Assembly: GCF_003612125.1 (NCBI RefSeq)
Contig: NZ_RAWI01000014.1
Span: 1 to 57,346 of the forward strand
Reading direction: 5' to 3'
From: Corallococcus praedator
GTDB taxonomy: Bacteria > Myxococcota > Myxococcia > Myxococcales > Myxococcaceae
DNA: 57,346 nt
Shown here one piece after another: positions 1 through 8,950 of this stretch (the stretch's first letter is position 1; each line of letters opens with the position of its first letter). The notes under the pieces are model-generated. The model searched no databases. It had not been told where the DNA came from and saw only the letters and a list, made by a program, of their open reading frames with translations. Both the position numbers and the translations under genes were made by a program.

Positions 1-62
1 CCCTGCGACGCCCCCACCCCCACCGCCGTGCTGTCACCCAACGAGACGTAGTTGACGCTCAT
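1..62 (-). CDS. SGNH/GDSL-type hydrolase, N-terminal fragment (cut by window edge)
   Basis: Only the first 20 codons are inside the window. The minus-strand ATG at 62 is followed by MSVNYVSLGDSTAVGVGAS. The short strand ending in G-D-S-T is block I of SGNH/GDSL esterases, where the Ser is the nucleophile. The ATG lies 15 bases after the stop of the upstream protease gene, so the two are probably co-transcribed. There is no strong ribosome binding site. The rest of the protein (blocks III and V, with Asn and the Asp-x-x-His) lies outside, so the family call rests on one motif. Confidence 0.55.
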   Translation of the reverse strand, partial: MSVNYVSLGDSTAVGVGASQ

Positions 63-77
63 TGCTGCTCGCTCACC

Positions 78-1577
78 TCAGGGAATCTTCAGCGCACGCA
101 AGAGCCGCCCGCCGCCGGGACCGGCCACGCGCAGCAGCAGGGTGCTGCCTGCGGGCGCGGCGCGGATGACCGCGGCCAGCTCCTTCGCGCTCGCGATGGG
201 CTTGCGGTTCGCCTCCACCACCAGCATGCCCGGGGACAGCTGCGCGCGGTCCGCGGGCGAGCCGGGGATGATGTCGGTGATGAGCGCTCCGGAGCGCTCC
301 GTGAAGCCCGCCTGGGACGCGGTGCGCGCATCCAGGTCCTGCAGGGACACGCCCACGCGGCGCGAGGTGTCCTGCTCCTCGGCGGCCTCGGGCTTCTTCT
401 TGGACATGCCCTCCAGGTCCGGCCGGGTGCCCATCGTGACCTTCACGTCCTGGGCCTTGCCGTCGCGGTAGAGGCTGAGCGTGGTGACGCTGTTGGGCTT
501 CTTGAGCGCCACCGTGCGGGTCAGCTCGCTGTCGGAGCGCACCTTCTGCCCGTCCACGGCGACCACCACGTCGTCCGCCTTGAGCCCCGCCTTCGCCGCG
601 GGGGAGCCGGGGTTGATCTGCGTGAGGATGGCGCCCTCGTTCACCGGCAGCTTCAGCGCCTGCGCCAGGTCGCGCGTGAGGGGCTGGATGCCCACGCCCA
701 GCCAGCCGCGCGTGACGGAGCCGCTCTTCTCCAACTGCGGCAGGAGCGCCTTGATGAGGTTGCTGGGCACGGAGAAGCCGATGCCCGTGCCCCCGCCGAC
801 GATGGCGGTGTTGATGCCCACCACCTCGCCCTTCATGTTGAACAGCGGGCCGCCGGAGTTGCCGGGGTTGATGGCCGCGTCCGTCTGGAGGAAGTCGTCG
901 TACACGCTGGCGCCAATTTCCCGGGCCCGCGCGGACAGGATGCCCACGCTGACGCTGGAGGCGAGCCCGAACGGGTTGCCGATGGCCAGCACCCAGTCGC
1001 CCACGCGCACCGCGTCCGAGTCCCCCAGCTTCACGGTGGGCAGCTGATCCACCTTCTCCTTGATCTTCACCACGGCCACGTCGGTGAGCGGGTCGCGCCC
1101 CACCACCTCGCCGGTGAACGAACGGCCGTCGTCCAGGCGGATGGTGATGGTGACCGCGTCCGCGATGACGTGGTTGTTGGTGAGCACCAGGCCCTTGGGG
1201 TCGATGATGAAGCCGGACCCGGCGCCCTGGCGGACCTGCTCCCGCTCACTGCGACCGCCGCCCCGCCCACCGTTTCCACCGAAGAAGCGGTCGAAGAGCG
1301 GATTGTCCTCCATGCCCTCCGGCACTTCGGGACGGGCCTGCACGTCCACGTTCACGACGGCGGACTTCACCGAGTCCACCAGCGGGGCCAGCGAGGCCAG
1401 CGACTGGGCCTCGCGCGTGGCGGGCTGGAGGTTGCCGGCCTGTCCGGAAGCCGCCTGCTGCGTCTGTGGTGCGGCGGGCTTGGGCGCCGGAGCCTGCGCG
1501 AGGGCGAGCGTGGGCGACGCCAGCACCAGCACGGCGGCCACGAGCTTGCGACGGAACGGAAGGAGCGTGTGGGTCAT
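78..1577 (-). CDS. degP: DegP/HtrA-family periplasmic serine protease
   Basis: A 499-residue trypsin-fold protease with two PDZ domains, the usual DegP/HtrA length. It has an N-terminal signal peptide ending near ALAQA (about residue 28) and a Pro/Gln-rich linker. The catalytic triad is visible as H136 (TNNHV), D166 (TDVAVV) and S241 (GNSGG). PDZ1 covers about residues 285-375 and PDZ2 about 400-490. The family degrades or refolds misfolded envelope proteins. I chose ATG 1577 rather than the in-frame TTG at 1589 because AAGGA sits a few bases upstream of the ATG. A Gly-rich loop (FGGNGGRGGG) precedes the first protease strand, as in other HtrA proteins. The SGNH-hydrolase gene follows after 15 bases. 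Confidence 0.93.
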   Translation of the reverse strand: MTHTLLPFRRKLVAAVLVLASPTLALAQAPAPKPAAPQTQQAASGQAGNLQPATREAQSLASLAPLVDSVKSAVVNVDVQARPEVPEGMEDNPLFDRFFGGNGGRGGGRSEREQVRQGAGSGFIIDPKGLVLTNNHVIADAVTITIRLDDGRSFTGEVVGRDPLTDVAVVKIKEKVDQLPTVKLGDSDAVRVGDWVLAIGNPFGLASSVSVGILSARAREIGASVYDDFLQTDAAINPGNSGGPLFNMKGEVVGINTAIVGGGTGIGFSVPSNLIKALLPQLEKSGSVTRGWLGVGIQPLTRDLAQALKLPVNEGAILTQINPGSPAAKAGLKADDVVVAVDGQKVRSDSELTRTVALKKPNSVTTLSLYRDGKAQDVKVTMGTRPDLEGMSKKKPEAAEEQDTSRRVGVSLQDLDARTASQAGFTERSGALITDIIPGSPADRAQLSPGMLVVEANRKPIASAKELAAVIRAAPAGSTLLLRVAGPGGGRLLRALKIP

Positions 1578-1679
1578 GGATTCCTTCAAGCTAAAGCGGA
1601 AACGAGTCCCCGCAACCGGAACGACATCGTCCGCCTGCGGGAGGTGAACTCCCGGCCAGCCCGCCTGTTCCCGAAGCGC

Positions 1680-3269
1680 TCAACCAGGCCGGTACACCCG
1701 GTAGTCCAGCTCAGGGAACAGGTTGTCGCGGCCCTCTACGTGGGACAGCCACGCTTCGTCGACGGTGCCCGCGCGCACCTGATCGTGCAGGCGCAGGAAG
1801 CGCTGCAGGTGCTCCTTCGTCCGGCGGACGGCGTAGTCCACCATGGTGCCGGTCTTCATGATGAAGGCCCAGTCGGAGGACTGCGCCAGCAGCAGCTCGC
1901 GCGCGGCCTGGTTCAGCGCCCGGCGCGGCAGGGATGAAGCGTCAGGGAAGTCCCGCGCCAGCTCCACCATCTGCTTCGCGCAGTGGTCCAGGTGCCGGTA
2001 GATCCAGTCGTTGCTTCCGTCCAACCACATGTTGGCGTAACCGCCCGCGCCCCACGAGGACAGGGGCGGCGTGGCCACCTGGTTCTCCGGGTGCGCTCGC
2101 AGGTCGTCCAGCGGGCTGATGAGGTCGAACTTCCGGGGCTCGCGCGCGGCCTGACGGATGAGCGCTTCGATGAAGTGGGGGCCTTCGAACCACCAGTGAC
2201 CGAACAGCTCCGCGTCGTAGGGCGCGACGACCACGGGCTTGCGGCCGCCCATGCGCGAGGCGAGGTATTCGAACTGGCGCTCGCGGTTGAAGAGGAAGTT
2301 GCCGGCGTGTACCCCAGCGCGCTCGCGGGCGGCGGCCGGATCATAGGGCTGCTTGTCGCTCGTCTTGCCGGTGATGCGGAAGTACTTGAAGCCGGTGTTC
2401 TTGCGGTCGCCGGTGGGCTGGACGAAGGGCCGGATGTAGTCCTGGTCCAGGTCCCAGCCGATGTCCCGGTAGAACTCGCGGTAGACGGGGTCGCCCGGGT
2501 AGCCGTGCTCGGTGCTCCACACCTGCTGGCTGCTCTCCGGGTCGCGTGCGAAGGCGGCGACGCCCGGCTCGGTGAAGATGGGGGCGTAGGGGCCGTGCAG
2601 CGGGCGGGGCGTGGCGTCGGTGAGCGCGTGCGTGTCGACGAAGAAGTAGCGGATGCGCTCGGCGGAGAGGACGCGCTCCAGGCCCGGGTAGTAGCCGCAC
2701 TCGGCCAGCCAGATCCCCGCGGGGTCGCGGCCGAAGTTCTGGCGGTAGTGGTTCGCCGCCACCGTCACCTGGGCGCGCACGGCCTCGGGCGTCTGCTGCA
2801 TCAGCGGCAGGAAGCCGTGGGTGGCGTTGCAGGTGAGGATCTCCAGGTGGCCTGCGTCCTGGAGCCTGCGGAACGCGGCGACGAGGTCACGGCGGTAGTG
2901 GTTGTTGTACGCGAGGCGCAGCGATTCGAAGTGGTCGCGGTGGAAGACGGCCAGCGGATGGAAGGTGGCGTCGTGACGGGTGCGGTGCACCTCACGGGCG
3001 CCCAGCTCGCAGAGCAGGTCCAGGCGCCGGGCGTAGCGCTCGCGCAGCAGGTCGTCGTTGAGCATCGTGACGAGCGTGGGCGAGAGCGTCATCGTCACCC
3101 GGAAGGGGACGCGCTCCTCGACCAGCGTGTCGAACACGCGCAGCAGCGGCAGGTACGTCTCCGAGATGGCTTCGTAGAGCCAGTCCTCCTCGAGGAAGTC
3201 CTCGTACTCGGGGTGGCGGACGAAGGGGAGATGTGCGTGGAGGACCAGCGCGAGGGAGCCCAGGCTCAT
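1680..3269 (-). CDS. GH57 family 1,4-alpha-glucan branching enzyme-type protein
   Basis: A 529-residue glycoside hydrolase family 57 protein of the DUF1957 branching-enzyme type. It begins with the family signature LALVLHAHLPFVRHPE (H11 and H13 in the active site). The nucleophile region is GIWLAECGYYPG with E190; the acid/base region is APYDAELFGHWW with D352. Both match the catalytic Glu/Asp pair of known GH57 branching enzymes, so the expected reaction is making alpha-1,6 branches in glycogen-like glucan in the cytoplasm. The gene starts 27 bases after the DUF4912 gene on the same strand, so the two are likely an operon. The start codon has no strong Shine-Dalgarno sequence, suggesting translation coupled to the upstream gene. 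Amylase or glucanotransferase activity is a less likely alternative. Confidence 0.87.
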   Translation of the reverse strand: MSLGSLALVLHAHLPFVRHPEYEDFLEEDWLYEAISETYLPLLRVFDTLVEERVPFRVTMTLSPTLVTMLNDDLLRERYARRLDLLCELGAREVHRTRHDATFHPLAVFHRDHFESLRLAYNNHYRRDLVAAFRRLQDAGHLEILTCNATHGFLPLMQQTPEAVRAQVTVAANHYRQNFGRDPAGIWLAECGYYPGLERVLSAERIRYFFVDTHALTDATPRPLHGPYAPIFTEPGVAAFARDPESSQQVWSTEHGYPGDPVYREFYRDIGWDLDQDYIRPFVQPTGDRKNTGFKYFRITGKTSDKQPYDPAAARERAGVHAGNFLFNRERQFEYLASRMGGRKPVVVAPYDAELFGHWWFEGPHFIEALIRQAAREPRKFDLISPLDDLRAHPENQVATPPLSSWGAGGYANMWLDGSNDWIYRHLDHCAKQMVELARDFPDASSLPRRALNQAARELLLAQSSDWAFIMKTGTMVDYAVRRTKEHLQRFLRLHDQVRAGTVDEAWLSHVEGRDNLFPELDYRVYRPG

Positions 3270-3295
3270 AGGTCAGTCGAGGAGGCCGTGCGGGT

Positions 3296-5818
3296 TCACG
3301 AACGTCCACGGCGCGAAGAGCGCCGGGACTTGGAGTTGGAGGACTTGGAGCCCGGGGATGAAGGCTCAGGAGGCGCGGGCTTCGCGGGCGCGGAAGGTTG
3401 AGCGGGTGCGGCCTCCGTCCGGGCCGTTTCGGTCCGAGGCGCGGCGGCCTTCGCGGACGGAGTGCCAGGCACCGCGGGAGCGGCGGTCTTCGACGGCGGT
3501 GCGGGCGGAGGCGAAGACGCTTCGGCCTTCGCGGGCGGAGTGCTGGGTGCGACCGTCGAGAGCGCTGCCTTCGATGCCACGGAAGCCGCCTCCGTGGACG
3601 GAGAGCCACTCAAAGGCGCAGGAGCCGGAGCAGCCACCTGCGACGCCTCGCCAGATTCTCTCGCCTTGTCCAGGGCTCGCTGTTCGGACGCGGACAGTCC
3701 GCGCGTCACGCTCAGGGCCCACGGATCCCTGGGGGCCTCAGGCGCGGAAGCGCGCGACGGCTCCGGAGAAACCGCCCCTTGCGAACGTGAATCCGACGCG
3801 GGTTTCCCCACGGAGACGGGCAACGAAGGCGCGCGCGAGCCATTCCCCACGCCACGGCCATTCACGGGAAGTGGCGCCGACGGACCCTTCGCGGGAGGCG
3901 CGCCAGCGGGTGCACGCGAATCATCCAGGGAGCGCGCATCCGATGCCCCGGCCGCGCGCGGCACCGTCGGGTGCTGCTGCCCCGAAGCGCCCTCCGTCCC
4001 CAGATACCGCTGATCCGACGCCCCAGCCGCACGCGGCACCGTCAGGTACTGCTGATCCGAAGCCCCCTGCGCACGCTCCGGGGACAGATACCGCTGATCC
4101 GACGCGCCAGCCGCACGCGGCACCGTCAGGTACTGCTGATCCGAAGCCCCGGGTACCGGCGACACCGTGAGGTAGCGCTGATCCGAAGCACCCGGCGCAC
4201 GCGGCACGTCGATGTACTTCTGGTCGGACGCGCCCTGCCCTCCCGCGCCTTCCACGTAGCGCTGATCCGAAGCGCCAGCGGCACGGGAAGCAACCTCCAG
4301 ATAGCGGTACTCCGACACACCGCCCGGAAGCAGTGCCTGCCCATACCGCTGATCCGAAGCACCCGGCGCGCGCGGCACTTCCAGATACCGATGGCCCACC
4401 GCGCCCCCGGTCTGCTCGTAGCGCTGATCCGAAGCTCCCGGCGCGCGTTCCACCGACAGATAGCGCTGATCCGAAGCACCCGGTGCCCGCGGCGGTGCCA
4501 GGGGAGCAAGCTCCACAGCTCCCGCTTCATACCGCTGGTCCGAAGCACCCGGTGCCCGGGGAGCACCCTCCAGATAGGCCGCCTCCCCATAGCGCTGATC
4601 CGAAGCGCCGGGGGCCCGCACACGGTGCACTTCCGGAACATCGCGCACGCCCGCGCTGCCCGGCAACGTCACCCGGCGCCACGTCACATACTCGCGCTCC
4701 TGCGGCTCCGGAGCGCGCGAGGCAACCACCGGCACGGGCTCCTCACGCTGGCGGTCCACGACGGGCGGGGGTGGCATGTGCAGGAACCGGATGGACGTGT
4801 CCGAGGACGGTCCCGCCGGCGGCAGCGTCGCCCGGTTCGACGAATGTCCGATGCGGCGCGAACGGCCATCCGTGCCGACGAAGTGCGCCTCCACCCGGAA
4901 CGTGCGCCCGGGGGACATGTCCCGCAGGTAGAAGCTGCGCGACTCCAGCGCGAAGTCCACCTCGCGCGCCACACCCTCCCCGTCGAACACCTTCAGCACC
5001 GCGCGCGGCGACGGCAGGCCATCGAGCGCCCGCTGCCGGCTGGCGTCACTGAAGTCCCAGAACACGAAGAGCGTGTGCGGATCGCGCGCGAGCAGCACCA
5101 TCGCGTCGTCCTGGTAGTCCAGGGGCAGCTCGGTCAGGTGCTCCTGCCGCTCGGGCGTCGCGTCCGCGGGGGGCAGGCGCGGCGCCTGCTCCTCCAACAG
5201 ATGATGGCGGCGCGCCTCGGCCTGCCCCGCGATCTTCGTCACGAAGAACCCCTCCACCAGGGGCTCGGCGGCATGCGGAGGCTCGCTCGCGGGCACGGCG
5301 ACCGCTCCGGCGGCGGCAGTGTGCGCCCCCTCTGCATTCGGCGCGCTCGACGGACGCGGCGTGGGCGCGTCGGGGAACGACGGCAGCGTGTCCTCGTCGT
5401 CCGGGTCCCTGCGCGACTTGCCGCGCGCGGGGAAAGTCACCACCCGCGCCGGCCGTGTCCGGGGTCCGCCCGAAGGCTCGGTGATGGGTTCCGAGGAAAG
5501 TTCTCGTGCCTGTGCTTCCTGGGCATCCGACGCCTCCGGAGGCGGCAGGGGAACGGACCCGGGCTTCGCGCCCCGCGCCGGACCGGAATCCGGCTGTCCG
5601 GAATCCAGCGTGCGCTCTTCCCCGCCCACGTCACCGGAGCCCCGCTGGGACACGTTCAGTCCCGCCAGGCGCGCGAGCCGCCCCAGGGCGGGAACACGCT
5701 CGGCGAGCGCGCTGACGAACTCACGCCCTCGGGACGCGCCGGACCGCTCCCGGAGGTATTTCCGGGCCAGTTCGCGCAGGTAGCTCAAGGTGACGCCCTT
5801 CCGCTCATCCATGGACAC
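3296..5818 (-). CDS. DUF4912 domain protein with 14-residue tandem repeat
   Basis: An 840-residue protein of unknown function. Residues about 1-45 form a basic helical segment (SYLRELARKYLRE) like the short helical N-termini seen on other DUF4912 proteins. An acidic, Pro-rich linker follows, then DUF4912 at about residues 225-345, recognisable from LTELPLDYQDD, LLARDPHTLFVFWDFS and the RSFYLRDMSPG core. Residues about 395-635 are a degenerate repeat of consensus RAPGASDQRYLTV. The last 180 residues are Ala/Pro-rich and end in a Ser/Arg/Lys-rich basic tail. There is no signal peptide or membrane segment, so it is probably cytoplasmic. Start GTG 5818 and ATG 5812 are both possible (GAGG lies just upstream). 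Its partner is the downstream GH57 gene. Its biochemical role is unknown. Confidence 0.75.
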   Translation of the reverse strand: MSMDERKGVTLSYLRELARKYLRERSGASRGREFVSALAERVPALGRLARLAGLNVSQRGSGDVGGEERTLDSGQPDSGPARGAKPGSVPLPPPEASDAQEAQARELSSEPITEPSGGPRTRPARVVTFPARGKSRRDPDDEDTLPSFPDAPTPRPSSAPNAEGAHTAAAGAVAVPASEPPHAAEPLVEGFFVTKIAGQAEARRHHLLEEQAPRLPPADATPERQEHLTELPLDYQDDAMVLLARDPHTLFVFWDFSDASRQRALDGLPSPRAVLKVFDGEGVAREVDFALESRSFYLRDMSPGRTFRVEAHFVGTDGRSRRIGHSSNRATLPPAGPSSDTSIRFLHMPPPPVVDRQREEPVPVVASRAPEPQEREYVTWRRVTLPGSAGVRDVPEVHRVRAPGASDQRYGEAAYLEGAPRAPGASDQRYEAGAVELAPLAPPRAPGASDQRYLSVERAPGASDQRYEQTGGAVGHRYLEVPRAPGASDQRYGQALLPGGVSEYRYLEVASRAAGASDQRYVEGAGGQGASDQKYIDVPRAPGASDQRYLTVSPVPGASDQQYLTVPRAAGASDQRYLSPERAQGASDQQYLTVPRAAGASDQRYLGTEGASGQQHPTVPRAAGASDARSLDDSRAPAGAPPAKGPSAPLPVNGRGVGNGSRAPSLPVSVGKPASDSRSQGAVSPEPSRASAPEAPRDPWALSVTRGLSASEQRALDKARESGEASQVAAPAPAPLSGSPSTEAASVASKAALSTVAPSTPPAKAEASSPPPAPPSKTAAPAVPGTPSAKAAAPRTETARTEAAPAQPSAPAKPAPPEPSSPGSKSSNSKSRRSSRRGRS
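3925..4630 (-). repeat. In-frame 42-bp tandem repeat (GASDQRY units) in the DUF4912 gene
   Basis: Twelve clear copies of G-A-S-D-Q-(R/Q/K)-Y and about four decayed ones occupy this stretch. In the C-terminal half the spacing is exactly 14 codons for several units in a row; in the N-terminal half units are separated by 14-28 residues. Adjacent copies share nearly identical DNA, for example the repeated plus-strand string cgctgatccgaagc. Each unit ends in a conserved Tyr. The period is a multiple of three, so the repeat is coding and not a CRISPR array. Confidence 0.88.
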
Positions 5819-5947
5819 CCCGCCTCGTTATGTCGCGGCATACAGGGGGTCAACGCATCCGTCACGGGATGTGTTTGTCTGCCGACCCCGTACTTCTTCC
5901 TTCACGACCGATGACACCTTCCCCTTGTCCAAGTATCCTGCGACCGC

Positions 5948-8851
5948 TTGAGTGACCTGCCCAGACTTCTCCTGTGCAGCTTCGACGTCATCCCCGGCCC
6001 GTCTGGCTCCTCACGCCGACTGACCGAGTATCTGAAGGCGTTGCCTGACCGCTTCTCCGTGGTGGTGCTGTCGGCGAAGACGCCCGACCACTCCCATATC
6101 GAGAAGTACCAGGGCGCCCGGCTGCTTCGCGTCCCGGTAGGCTCCGGCGACCTGGCCTCGCGCATCCAATCCTTCGAGCGGGCCGTGCGTCGGCAGCTGG
6201 AGAGCGAGGACTACGCCCTCGCCCACTTCACGGACCCCTTCGGCGGCTACGCGCTCTGCGAGCTCAAGGCGGACTACGGCTACCGCCTCATCTATGAGGC
6301 GCAGACCTTCCCCTCGCAGGAGCTGCGCTATACCCATCCCCAGACGGATGGGGACCGCCGCTTCCTGTCGAAGATCCGCCGGCAGGAGCTCTTCTGCCTG
6401 ATGAACGCGGACCTCGTCGTCACCGGTTCGCAGACGACGCGCGGGTACATCCAGGGGCTGGGCGCCGCGGAGGACCAGCTGCGCATGCTGCGCGCGCCCG
6501 TGGACCTGAAGCCCTATGACCCGGAGGTGCTCGGCGCCCCGGACGGCACGCCCCTGAGGATGATGTACCTGGGCAGCCACGTCGGCTGGCAGGGCCTGCC
6601 CACCCTCCTGAGGGCCACGGCGCTCGCCGCCCAGCAGGTGGACGTGCGCCTGACGCTCGTGGGCGCGCACCATCCGGACTGGAAGCCCCACCTGGACGAC
6701 CTGGTCAAGGACCTGGGACTCAAGGAGAAGGTCGACTTCCAGCCGCCCGTCGTCCACGACGACCTCTTCAAGGTGCTGGCCCTGGCGGACGTGGGCGTGT
6801 TGCCCATGGACGACTCGGAGCGCAACCGGGTCCAGGGCGGACCGCTGGCCAAGGTCTCCGAGTACATGGCCGCCGGCCGGCCCGTCATCGCCGCGGACCT
6901 GCCCGTCACCCGCGAGCTCATCCCCCAGGACGCGGCCGTCTTCTTCCCGCCCGGGGACAGCCGCGCGCTCTCCGAACGCATCGTGGAGCTGTCGCGCGAC
7001 GTGCCCCGCCGCGTGGCGCTGGGCCGGGCCGGTCGCGCGCACGCGGAGAAGGTGCTGGACGCGGGCCTCATCCGGGGCCAGCTGCTGGACCTCTATGATT
7101 CGCTCCTGAAGAACCGCGGAAACCTGCCCGTGGGCGCCGCCAACGAGCCGCCCGACGTCACCATGACGGGCACGCCCACCAACCGGCTCGCGAACCTGGG
7201 CATGCCGGAGTCCTCCAGGCCCGCGCCCGTGCCCAAGCCGCCCGCGAAGCCCGCCGCGCCGGACAGCGCGCTCGAAGCCTCGGCCCCGGAACCGGCGGCG
7301 AACAAGGAAGGCGCCGAGGACCTGCCCCTGGTGATGGGCATGGCCCTGGAGGAAGGGCTCGACACGCGGCTCGTGAAGACCGAGCCCGACATGCGCCCGG
7401 ATGAAGTCCCCATGGTCCTGGGCCTGCCGCTGCGTGAGCGCGCGCCCGCTTCAGCGCCTGCGCGGACCGAAGCCCCGGCGTCGGTCGACAGTGGGAGCGA
7501 CACCGCCAGGACCACCCTCCCGGCCGCCCCGACGAAGGAGGAACCGGAGCCCCTGGGCGGTCGCCGGGGTGAGCCGGGTCCGCCGACGGAGCTGGTGACG
7601 AGCTTCTCCGCCAAGGCGCTCTCCTCCCGGGACTCGACCCTGGACACGTCCTCCAGGGACGCTGGCAATGCCGACACCGCCCCTCGCGGGCAGGGCGACG
7701 ACGCGGCCCACTCCGGACCGACGCCCGTCGTGCGGCGCTCGGCGCTCGAGGATGAGGGCGAAGCGCCGGCCCCCACGCCCATCGTGCGTCGGCCGGCCCC
7801 GACGGAGGACGAAGAGAAGGCGCCCACGCCCATTGTGCGCCGGCCCTCCTCGCTCGCCTCCGAGGACGAAGAGAAGGCGCCCACGCCCATCGTCCGTCGC
7901 TCCGGCGTCACCCGGGAGGAGGAGTCTCCCGCCCCGACGCCCATCGTCCGTCGCTCCTCGGTGCTGGTGGAGGACTTCCCGGAGCCACCGGCTCCCACGC
8001 CCATCGTGCCCATGCGCTCCGTGATGAACGCGGGGCGGAGCACGAATGCCGGGCGCTCCGATTCGAAACCCCCGCGCCTGGCCTTCACCGGCGAGCCGCC
8101 CTCCGCCGCCACCGAACCTCCCCGCTCTCCTCCCCTTCCTTCCATGGCCGACGCGGACAAACCGCCCATCCGTGGCGGCCTCGCCGCTGATCCAGGCCGT
8201 CCCGCCTCCCCCCGCACGCCGCCGCCGGTGCTGTCGGAATCCGACAAGCCGCCCATCCGGGGGGGAGGCCTCGCGGGTGACGCGGACAAGCCCCCCATCC
8301 GGGGGGGAGGCCTCGGGTCCGACGCGGACCGGCCCCCGCAGCTGCCGCCCCGGGCCGTCTCACCGCCGCCCGTTCCGCGCCAGGGGCCACCGCCCCGGCT
8401 GATGCCGTCCTCTCCGGAGGGACAGGCCCGATCGGGGCCGCCCGTCCTGAAGCCCTCCTCGCCTGCCTCCGCGGACGACGAACCGGAGGAGATCGCCGCC
8501 GACGAGGCCGAGTCTCTCGACGACGACGGCAGCACCACCCCGTCCAACGCCCGCGCGGCGCTGGACGAGCCGGAGGAGATCAGCAGCGACGAGGTCCACG
8601 ACGCGGACTCGCTCGCCCTGGAGGCCGCGGACGCGGAGGACGCCGAAGCCGCGGTGAGCGAAGAGCCTCCGCCGGCGCCGCCCGGATCCACCCTCAACCC
8701 GTGGTTCGCCCAGCTGGCGCACGGGTACTGTCCGCCTGAAGGAGCCCAGTTCGCCCGGCACACCCCTCCCACCAACTTCCCGGGGAGGGATCCGGAGGCT
8801 GGAACGCCCCCACCTGTCGGCCAGGGAGCGGTTCGCAACAAGAACACGTGA
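5948..8851 (+). CDS. Family 4 glycosyltransferase with long repeat-rich C-terminal tail
   Basis: A 967-residue protein. Residues 1-390 are a GT-B glycosyltransferase of the GT4 type: N-terminal LLLCSFDVIPGPSGSS, the second Rossmann half starting at MMYLGSHVGWQG, and the donor-site region GGPLAKVSEYMAAGRPVIAADLPVTREL. It should transfer a nucleotide-activated sugar to a cell-surface glycan or lipid precursor in the cytoplasm. Residues 390-900 are low-complexity and probably disordered, with PTPIVRR and DKPPIRGG repeats and an acidic stretch. A more ordered C-terminal segment contains NPWFAQLAHGYCPPEGAQF. The start is TTG 5948 with no clear ribosome site, but homology begins within a few residues. 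It lies 99 bases upstream of aglZ, same strand. A tail of this size is unusual for GT4. Confidence 0.8.
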   Translation: MSDLPRLLLCSFDVIPGPSGSSRRLTEYLKALPDRFSVVVLSAKTPDHSHIEKYQGARLLRVPVGSGDLASRIQSFERAVRRQLESEDYALAHFTDPFGGYALCELKADYGYRLIYEAQTFPSQELRYTHPQTDGDRRFLSKIRRQELFCLMNADLVVTGSQTTRGYIQGLGAAEDQLRMLRAPVDLKPYDPEVLGAPDGTPLRMMYLGSHVGWQGLPTLLRATALAAQQVDVRLTLVGAHHPDWKPHLDDLVKDLGLKEKVDFQPPVVHDDLFKVLALADVGVLPMDDSERNRVQGGPLAKVSEYMAAGRPVIAADLPVTRELIPQDAAVFFPPGDSRALSERIVELSRDVPRRVALGRAGRAHAEKVLDAGLIRGQLLDLYDSLLKNRGNLPVGAANEPPDVTMTGTPTNRLANLGMPESSRPAPVPKPPAKPAAPDSALEASAPEPAANKEGAEDLPLVMGMALEEGLDTRLVKTEPDMRPDEVPMVLGLPLRERAPASAPARTEAPASVDSGSDTARTTLPAAPTKEEPEPLGGRRGEPGPPTELVTSFSAKALSSRDSTLDTSSRDAGNADTAPRGQGDDAAHSGPTPVVRRSALEDEGEAPAPTPIVRRPAPTEDEEKAPTPIVRRPSSLASEDEEKAPTPIVRRSGVTREEESPAPTPIVRRSSVLVEDFPEPPAPTPIVPMRSVMNAGRSTNAGRSDSKPPRLAFTGEPPSAATEPPRSPPLPSMADADKPPIRGGLAADPGRPASPRTPPPVLSESDKPPIRGGGLAGDADKPPIRGGGLGSDADRPPQLPPRAVSPPPVPRQGPPPRLMPSSPEGQARSGPPVLKPSSPASADDEPEEIAADEAESLDDDGSTTPSNARAALDEPEEISSDEVHDADSLALEAADAEDAEAAVSEEPPPAPPGSTLNPWFAQLAHGYCPPEGAQFARHTPPTNFPGRDPEAGTPPPVGQGAVRNKNT
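7718..8010 (+). repeat. PTPIVRR repeat block in the glycosyltransferase tail
   Basis: Six copies of P-T-P-(I/V)-V-(R/P) occur, separated by acidic 12-20 residue spacers such as EDEEKA. Four copies are exact PTPIVRR, the first is PTPVVRR and the last PTPIVPM. The regular alternation of a basic motif with an acidic spacer suggests a multivalent linear interaction motif and not random low complexity. This is inference from the pattern. Confidence 0.8.
8155..8330 (+). repeat. DKPPIRGG direct repeats in the glycosyltransferase tail
   Basis: Four copies of D-K-P-P-I-R-G-G are encoded within about 150 bases. The last three share long near-identical DNA around cccatccgggggggaggcc, implying recent duplication. 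The repeat is in frame. Confidence 0.8.
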
Positions 8852-8950
8852 GGCAAGCGACCGAGCGCCGCTCGGAAACTTCCCAAGCCTTGCGCCCGCC
8901 GAATAGGATGTGGCGGTTTTCACTGCACTTTTTGCTGGGTGAAGGGCTTC

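Noticed and set aside
3925-4630. Possible CRISPR array
   Set aside because: Repeat spacing is a multiple of three, the repeat is translated as a peptide unit, spacers are not unique, and no cas genes are near.
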